NCBI GenBank assembly: GCA_016806645.1
Contig: JACSYO010000708.1
Coordinates: 706,501-770,500, forward strand
Length of the DNA: 64,000 nt
Reading direction: 5' to 3'
DNA from: Ophiodon elongatus
Taxonomy: Eukaryota > Chordata > Actinopteri > Perciformes > Hexagrammidae
A program made the translations under genes and the position numbers. The notes under the pieces were generated by a model. That model was not told where the DNA came from. It made no database searches and saw only the letters and a program-made list of their open reading frames with translations. Shown here in pieces: positions 57,279 through 64,000 of this stretch (within the stretch, counting starts at the first letter, position 1; each line of letters opens with the position of its first letter).

Positions 57279-59955
57279 AGGCCTTATCTGGTTTGCTCTC
57301 AGATTCAAAAGTTTTGAGCTGAATGAGGCTAACAGTCTCAAACAGCAGAAAGTCTTCACACATCTAACTGGAGGTAGAAGTTTCTCAGTGAGGCAGAAGT
57401 CACCGCTCGAGGGTTCATGTTAGCATGTTAGCATGTTAGCCAGACCCAGCGTGCCTGTACAGGGTGTGTCACTTAGCGTGCTCCAGGTGATGCAATCATT
57501 TATTATACAGTCTATTATTAGGATAGATGCAACATTTTTTAAACCATGCCGAGGTATAATAATGCTAATTATAACCACCGCCTCTATGAGATCATTAATT
57601 ACATTGAGCTTGAAGCGGCCCCGGCCCTGAACCCGAACATTTATGAGGCATCCTTTCCAGGGTGTCACCTCTCTGGACGTGGAGCTCCGCCCTCCTGCGG
57701 CAGCAGAAACACCTGCAGCTTCTTCTCATCTGCAGCAGCTGATTCATCTCTTTTCTTCCGTTCCATTCTCACACAGTTCATCAGGACTTTCTCACGTGAC
57801 TTTTATATTTTCTCTGTAGCGGAGGCGACTTGAAATCAGGTGAAGTAGAATATACAAATTGTAGCCCACTAAAGTAAAAGTCCAATTATTGATTTGAAAA
57901 GGAAACGATATTATTGTTACAGTAATTAGAATAAATGTAATTTATTATTTCCACCCCTGTTAACATCCACGCCTCCGGACGGCCTCTCATGTTCTCACAG
58001 CGGGTCTGGTAATATTATTCAGGCGCTGAGAGTAAACCAACGAAAGCAAACTTTACCCACCTTTCCATTTGTGGGAACAAACTCACCTCAGGCTGATATG
58101 AATCTTAATGATGAACTTTCACACTGCAAAAAGTACTTAACTATGATTAAATCTTAAATATTATTTTTTTTTCTGACCCAAGATGAATCGTCTTGTCAAG
58201 CACCATTTGCAGTGAATTATGAACATAACACAACTGGTCTTAATCTGTTTCAGCGAGATATGCAATCCACTGTTCAGCTGTAGCTGTCAAGAAACAAGTC
58301 TGAAAAAGTTTCTTGCATGGTTGTCACATTGATATCTGAAACATCTGTTCCTGTAAGAGAACGCTAGATGGCTTTGCCTCATTTAGCCCATTTAATCCAC
58401 GTTTTCTTTTTTCTCTATGTGTACCCACATAAATCATACTCTTTAGGCAGAAATATCCCCCTTTGAACAAATAAATGGAAATGTGTTTAATGTTAAGTCA
58501 CAATTGGAATGTACAGCGTGCCAATATAACAATATAAAATATACTAAATATATGTAAACTTACAGCATACATACAGTATAGTGTTTTAAAAAGAGTTTTT
58601 GTAGTTTTTCAGCATTGTTGATGTGTATTGTGCAGACGTTAGTGTGCTATTAACTTTTCAACATGTCCTTCAACCTGAATCAGGCCTTGATGAGTGTTCT
58701 CTGATCTCGTGTCGCCATCGCCATTGTTTGTCTGCATCTTTCAGAATCATGACAAGTGACTGTTACAAAAATGACCTGTGCGGGTGTTTTCTGGTTCGTC
58801 ACCTCTGTACGGTTGGAGATTTGGTCTGGTTGGCCCACAAACGAGGTCATCGTTAAAAGACAACGGCATTGACTGCTGGCAGGAGACAGGGAATGGCGTC
58901 CTTCAGTGCACAGTCAGATGATTTTGAATATAAATAGCATTTTAACAACCAATGCGGTAGTTATTTTTTTTACATTTTGTTCAACAAGTGGAATCAGAAC
59001 CGAGTGACCCCCAATGTGCCACAGATAAGAACCAGAGAAAAACCCTTTGTGTAATATCGCAAGTAGTTTAAAAAATTAAAAAAAACATACCCACTTTTAT
59101 GTCCCATTGCAAATGGTTTTGTTTGAAATATGCCATATTTAGCTTGTAGAAGGCGATTTTGTAGGAGGTCGGTGTTTAACACATACCAGCAATGTAGCAT
59201 TGCGGAAAGACTGCAGAAATTTCCCCTAGATCTTTTTATACTGCATGTTGAATGCCAAACACTGCAGACATTTGGCTAATTTAATAGAGGCCACACTCCT
59301 GGATTACAGTTCAATGTATTTCAACACTTCAGTGCTCTGTGCTCAATGCCAACGTTCAATATATCAGTCTCTATTTCTCCCTAATGCATGTAACACAGCA
59401 ATTTGTACATTTCTAATCAGTGCTGCTTAAATACATCACTGTCACCGTGCAACACGTCACCGACTTCTTTCTTCTCTCAAATTACAAACATTGTAAGTGC
59501 TCTTAAGTTTCCCGTGCTGGTGAATTATGAATGATATGAAATATTCAAAAACCGGCGTAGAGCAACAGCAGAGAGAGTTTCATAATCAGGCTAAGTACGT
59601 GGTGGTCCATACTTAACTAAATGAGCCCAGAGCTGTGCACTGCGTAACTGCTTGACCTCTGCGCGGCACATTCATTTTCCGAACATATGTTGGCTATTTC
59701 GGCAGCTCTGGACTGTGAAACTGAGACAGGAGGAGAAGGGTCTGTCGTGCATGTGAGCATGATCTAACTGGCTGTGAATATGGGGGGGCGGGAAGGGGAG
59801 AGGTACGGATCCGATCAGCGGTTAGCGGTTGGAGAGGAAAAGTCAGCAAACGAAATGACATGTTTGTGTGATCTGATGCAGATTTTTTCTGAGGCGCTCT
59901 GAAGGAATAGAAAGCCTTCGGGCTATGAACTTCAAATCATTTCCAAACATGCGTT
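57279..59955. other. gene-free stretch
   Basis: Mixed sequence, AT-rich after 57830. A tandem TTAGCATG (57419-57440) is a piece of the same fish repeat family seen in the moesin introns. No supported exon. Confidence 0.4.
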
Positions 59956-59956
59956 T

Positions 59957-59990
<34 letters not shown>
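59956..59990 (+). repeat. (CA)n microsatellite
   Basis: About 17 units. Confidence 0.95.
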
Positions 59991-59991
<1 letters not shown>

Positions 59992-60580
59992 CATTATGCC
60001 ATCAATCCCCACCAGCATAAACACTCGTAAGGTACAGCTGTTCGAGTGTGTCTGATATGAAACGACAAGGTGACTCGGTGTCCTGTAGGCCACCTGAGAG
60101 GTAGACCTCCGCACGGGGACACAGCAATCTATTCTCCTCAGTGCAGAGAGGAACTTATTCAAGCACAGCAGCAGTTATTTCCTCGCTCTGCTCTGCTCCC
60201 ATTCCCTCCCCGTTTGCCTCCAAGTCAGCACCAGTTAGTAGTTCCTTTTGTGTGTGCATGTGTGTGTCTGCCAGAATGCACGCTAGGCTAATTTCCACTG
60301 CGATGCACTGCGGTGTGCTACGAGCGTTCTCCGGGATATTGATGTGCTGCACATTAGGCAGCCGACTGAATCAGCTCTGTGTGCTGTAAATATTCTATTG
60401 TCACTTTTATGCGTCTGTCAATGGCTTTGTCCGGGGTAATTCGGTCTGCTGGTGTTTCTCTCCCCGGCTGCTTTCCCCAGCGCCTCCACTCACATCTGCG
60501 CACACTTCATGCACACACATGCAGATATGATGGAGACGGATACAGAGAAAATGAGAAGAGAGAGGAGGGAAAGATAGGGA

Positions 60581-60671
<91 letters not shown>
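60581..60671 (+). repeat. (CA)n microsatellite, long
   Basis: About 45 CA units with one CG interruption, the longest CA array in the window. Confidence 0.95.
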
Positions 60672-60672
<1 letters not shown>

Positions 60673-63600
60673 TGCCTCTGGTTTCTATTGCCGTCACAGA
60701 TGATCGGGCCCAGTTTTGGCTTTAGCTCAGCTTTGACCAACCCCTGGTCCTGGAGCCAAACTGTTAAAAGACATTAAGTCAGCAGAGAGACGCGCCACTG
60801 CCTCCTCTCTCTGCTAACCACAGGACACTAAAAGTGTGCATGCGTGCATGTGTGTGTGTGTGTGTGCGTGTGTGCGTGTGATGGAAACAGGGTGACTGCG
60901 GGCTAAGATCTGCACACATGTGTATAATAATGAGTCTTTGCATGTACCGGCACATGTGTAGCCCTCTCCTTGGTGAGGTCAGGTAGAGAGAGGGCAGAGC
61001 ATTCGGAGCAGCCTTTCCGGTCTCTCTGGGTGCACCACATGCCTGTCGCAGCTCAGTGAGCAGACTGTGAAAAGCTTATGTAAATGACGGGCCGCTCAGA
61101 TGTGAAATCAGCCCTGTATTAAATTGTTTTGTTCCACTTGTCAGAGCTGATTAGTCCAGAAGCTCTCCAAAAGCTGCACAGGTATTGTGTTGATTGTATT
61201 CATATAGGAGTGGGGGGGGGGGGGGGGGAGAATCCATAGATCACCTCGGGGAAGAGCATCTGTGTAGGTAGCAGGGTGCAATTGCTTTCTGAGGTTTGAT
61301 CATTAGTCAGTTATCCCATGAAAGATTAGTCGGGTGGTTGTTGAAGATGCTGGATGGCCCTTCACGGATGCACACTGATTGCCGTCCTCCCCCATATGTG
61401 TGCAGAGGCCCTCCACCTGTCTCTTTAAAGAAAGGCCGCTCTCGCTCCATCACCAAAGGACAGATCGCAGGTCCCATTAGTCTAACCGTAGTCCACTTTC
61501 TGTCTGACTGTCATAGACCATGGAACTGCACGCCTTCCTCCCTCTACTCTCACACGCACGTACACCTCCGGGACGCAGCACAGGTGGCACAGTGTCTTCT
61601 GTGATGGGATAGTGGGAGGTGGGAGGGGGGGAGAGAGGGATGTGAGAGACAGAGTGAGGGAGGGGGGGTGAAAAAGAAAAAAAAACGAGGAAGCAAGTTC
61701 GGGAAATGTGTGGGCAGAGAGAGAGAGAGAGAGAGAGGGAGGCAGCGAGGAGATTGCAGCATGCCGGCTGGAGGGCTCCCAGCATAAAGCAGGTCTTTGA
61801 AAAGGGCAGACAAAGAGAAAAGGTCTCGGCCAAATACCTGAAAGAATGTTGAGAGGAAAGAGGAGCGCGGCCAGAGGGAGATAAGGCAGTTAGCCGCACA
61901 CTGAGGCAGCTCCTGTGTCATTGGATCAGGTTACTTCTGTGTGCGTGCGTGCGTATGTGTGTCTGTGTGTGTGTGTGTGTTTGTGTCTGTTTGCATGCGC
62001 TCATCTGTGCCCCTCGTCCATTTGAGCGCCGGGGTCGATACCGGCCCTGCCGACATTCCGGAGCGGTCTGTCTGCGTTCACGGTCCAGTGAGGTCGCTGA
62101 CAAAGCCGTGATGGGGCGAGGCTGCGTGTGGCGCCTCCTGGGCGAGCCCAGGTCGGTGCGACAAGACCGGGACCGCGGACCCTGAGCCACAGCATCAGGC
62201 CAGAGTACAGGATGAAGGAGTGATAACAAACTCTCAATATTTCTGTTGGACTCAAGAGAATTCCGGTTCCCATGCGTGGCTTTTTTTTTTCAAGCTCTTC
62301 TCCTGGGCTTCAAAGCATCTCAGAGAGGAAGGCTTTGAAAGTGATTTTCAAGTCTGGGCTTTATCTGTGTGTGGGAAATCACCCTCTAGCTATTTTGTAA
62401 GCTTAGCTACCTTTGAATGGACTAACAGAGCCTTAGGATAAAGGGATCTACTGAGCTACCGTAGCAACACACCAAAATGAGGCGCAAACCAGCTTCCCCC
62501 TGTGTTGGTGTGGAGACGACAACAACTCTGTCAGGATATTAGAAGTGGATAATATGAGTATCGAAACAAATCCAAGCACTTATTAGTTGTGATTGAGGTC
62601 TGATAGCAATTAGTCTCGCTCCGGCGCACAGACTGACTCCTGTCTAATGATGTCATTGACCTTGTCACCCCCCCAGAGGTCAAAGTGTCCATGTTAAACC
62701 ATGCGTAATGGTTCCGTGTTTAGACTACAAGGGCCTGTCCGGCTAGATGGTGATGGATCGCTTCTTTTTGCTGCCGGTGGTGTGTGTTGCATCAGATGAT
62801 ACGGGTCTCAACATGATACGCAGTTGATTAAATCAATACTCCAAGGAAATGTGCGGTGGGCTCCATTTCAATCCAATAACACAGGGGCTTAAGCCGTGCG
62901 TGTGCGGACGCTGCCGCAGATGAGCGTGTCTGCGGGTACCCTTGAGGTACCCTTTGCACGGTACACAAAATAAAAAGGACAAGGACGATGTGTTTGTTTG
63001 CAATATGCTTCTGAAATGAGGTCATCAACAGCAAATGCACGCCTTTAAGGAGGCATCATGATCATCTGACACACGAGAAAGCAGAAATCTCCCACCCCAC
63101 TCTCCCCAACCATGGGCAATGACAGACTCGATGATGGTGGTAATTTACTGCCCCAGGTTCCTAAATCATAAGGGAGGGATGGAAAAAATGACAGCCCACC
63201 GGGCTCATGCAAAAACCCAGTGGCGTTTTTCTATTTTCTCCGGCTTGTTTATTAGATTTGTTTGTCGAGAGAGGCCAGCTGCTGCTGGTGGAGAGGCGGC
63301 GGATGTATCTGGATGTAGAATAGTGGATATGAAGGAATTTCCAGCCATATGGCCACTGCCGTACGCGTTATGTCAGGGATTGTTAGCAGGACAGGTGCTG
63401 CCCTAAGGCTGTTTCGCATTAACAAATGCATGCACGCTGTTCATCACACTGTTTCGCACGCAAACACAACCACAGCACAGCGACGCAGATCTCAGGGCCA
63501 GGGAAATAATTTGGGCTATTTTACTGCCTACCTGCTTTCACTCCTTCTCCCTGTTTTTCTCCCCTTTTTTTCTTTCTGCGTCACCCCAGCGGTGACCCGT

Positions 63601-64000
63601 AGCAACCCCCAGTCTAATGACCGCAGCAGTTTGACACTCATTAAAGGTGGTCAATTAACCAGAGGGCCCGGAGTCACTTTCATTAGGCGACTTGTGAAGG
63701 TCTATTTTAGTCTGGCTTTAAACAAAAGTGGGGGGAAGACAGGACGGGTGCTGGGTACCTGGAAGTGGTTGTAGTTGTAGACGCAGCAGAGGGGGGTGGG
63801 GGGGTCTTAAAACCTGCGAGAGGAAGAAAAAAAACACCTCTTGAGAGTCATTTGTTTTGTTTGTTATTTGTTTTGTTGAACTGGATTCTGTTGGTGTTTT
63901 ATGGAAACAAACTCAAATGGTGAAAAACAGCGAAATTGCTGAACAGAGCACAGAAAATTAGATCTCATGAGAGGGAAGATGAAAAACAGAGCCATCTGCT
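60672..64000. other. gene-free stretch to the window end
   Basis: Includes a poly-G run (61214-61228), GA-rich sequence (61615-61740) and an interrupted TG array (61940-61985). The remainder is unique; 63580-63730 has enhancer-like composition (GGTCAATTAACCAGAGGGCC, TTTCATTAGGCGACTTG). No exon supported. Confidence 0.35.

Noticed and set aside
56423..57359. Long minus-strand ORFs of 275 and 232 codons
   Set aside because: Produced by a stop-free 27-bp tandem repeat; two overlapping frames open at once is a repeat signature, not coding evidence.
1..64000. CRISPR arrays, operons, phage or bacterial mobile systems
   Set aside because: All tandem repeats lack spacer structure, and genes are intron-bearing vertebrate genes.
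38844..64000. Exons of ophn1, the human neighbour of AR
   Set aside because: None of the open frames shows BAR, PH or RhoGAP sequence; the gene may lie beyond the window or be elsewhere in this genome.

Overview
The window looks like nuclear DNA of a spiny-rayed (percomorph-type) teleost fish. Genes have short introns with GT/AG borders. (CA)n/(TG)n microsatellites are very abundant, and there are fish-type tRNA-derived SINEs, an L2-like LINE tail and several interspersed families I recognise from teleost genomes. The three recognisable genes form a block that corresponds to human Xq11-q12 (ZC4H2 - MSN - AR). No species can be named from the sequence alone.

Layout. 1-12.6 kb: no gene I recognise. 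It holds interspersed repeats, an LTR-like block, long AT-rich degenerate repeats and a few exon-like pieces (about 5.0-5.8 kb on +, 7.55-7.66 and 11.06-11.15 kb on -). 12.9-13.9 kb: a small unrecognised coding locus on +, with a CTCF-like site just upstream. 14.8-20.0 kb: zc4h2 on -, 5 coding exons, a complete 224-residue protein. 21.1-28.5 kb: moesin (msn) on +, 14 coding exons, about 579 residues. It is head to head with zc4h2, with about 1 kb between start codons. 29.8-37.9 kb: an androgen receptor gene on +, 9 coding exons and 680 residues, probably the divergent teleost paralogue (ar2/AR-B). 38.9-64 kb: no supportable coding exon. This is unique sequence interrupted by very dense dinucleotide arrays, two minisatellites, SINE/LINE pieces and stretches that look like candidate conserved non-coding DNA downstream of ar.

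How the genes relate: they are neighbours by ancestral synteny, not an operon. ZC4H2 is a nuclear zinc-finger partner of an E3 ligase in neural development. Moesin links cortical actin to the plasma membrane. AR is a steroid-activated transcription factor.

Main points of interest, all in ordinary-looking genes: (i) the canonical AR exon 4 is split by a 99-nt intron that contains an in-frame stop; (ii) the AR N-terminal domain lacks the FxxLF motif and the DBD C-terminal extension is divergent; (iii) AR exon 2 sits between complementary (TG)n and (CA)n tracts, and the exon 6 acceptor is built from a (TCC)n array; (iv) moesin needs a GC donor at one intron and has an extra split between FLQ and VKE; (v) a 27/54-bp minisatellite of about 750 bp stays open in two minus-strand frames. 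I found no CRISPR, operon-like or clearly novel multi-gene system.
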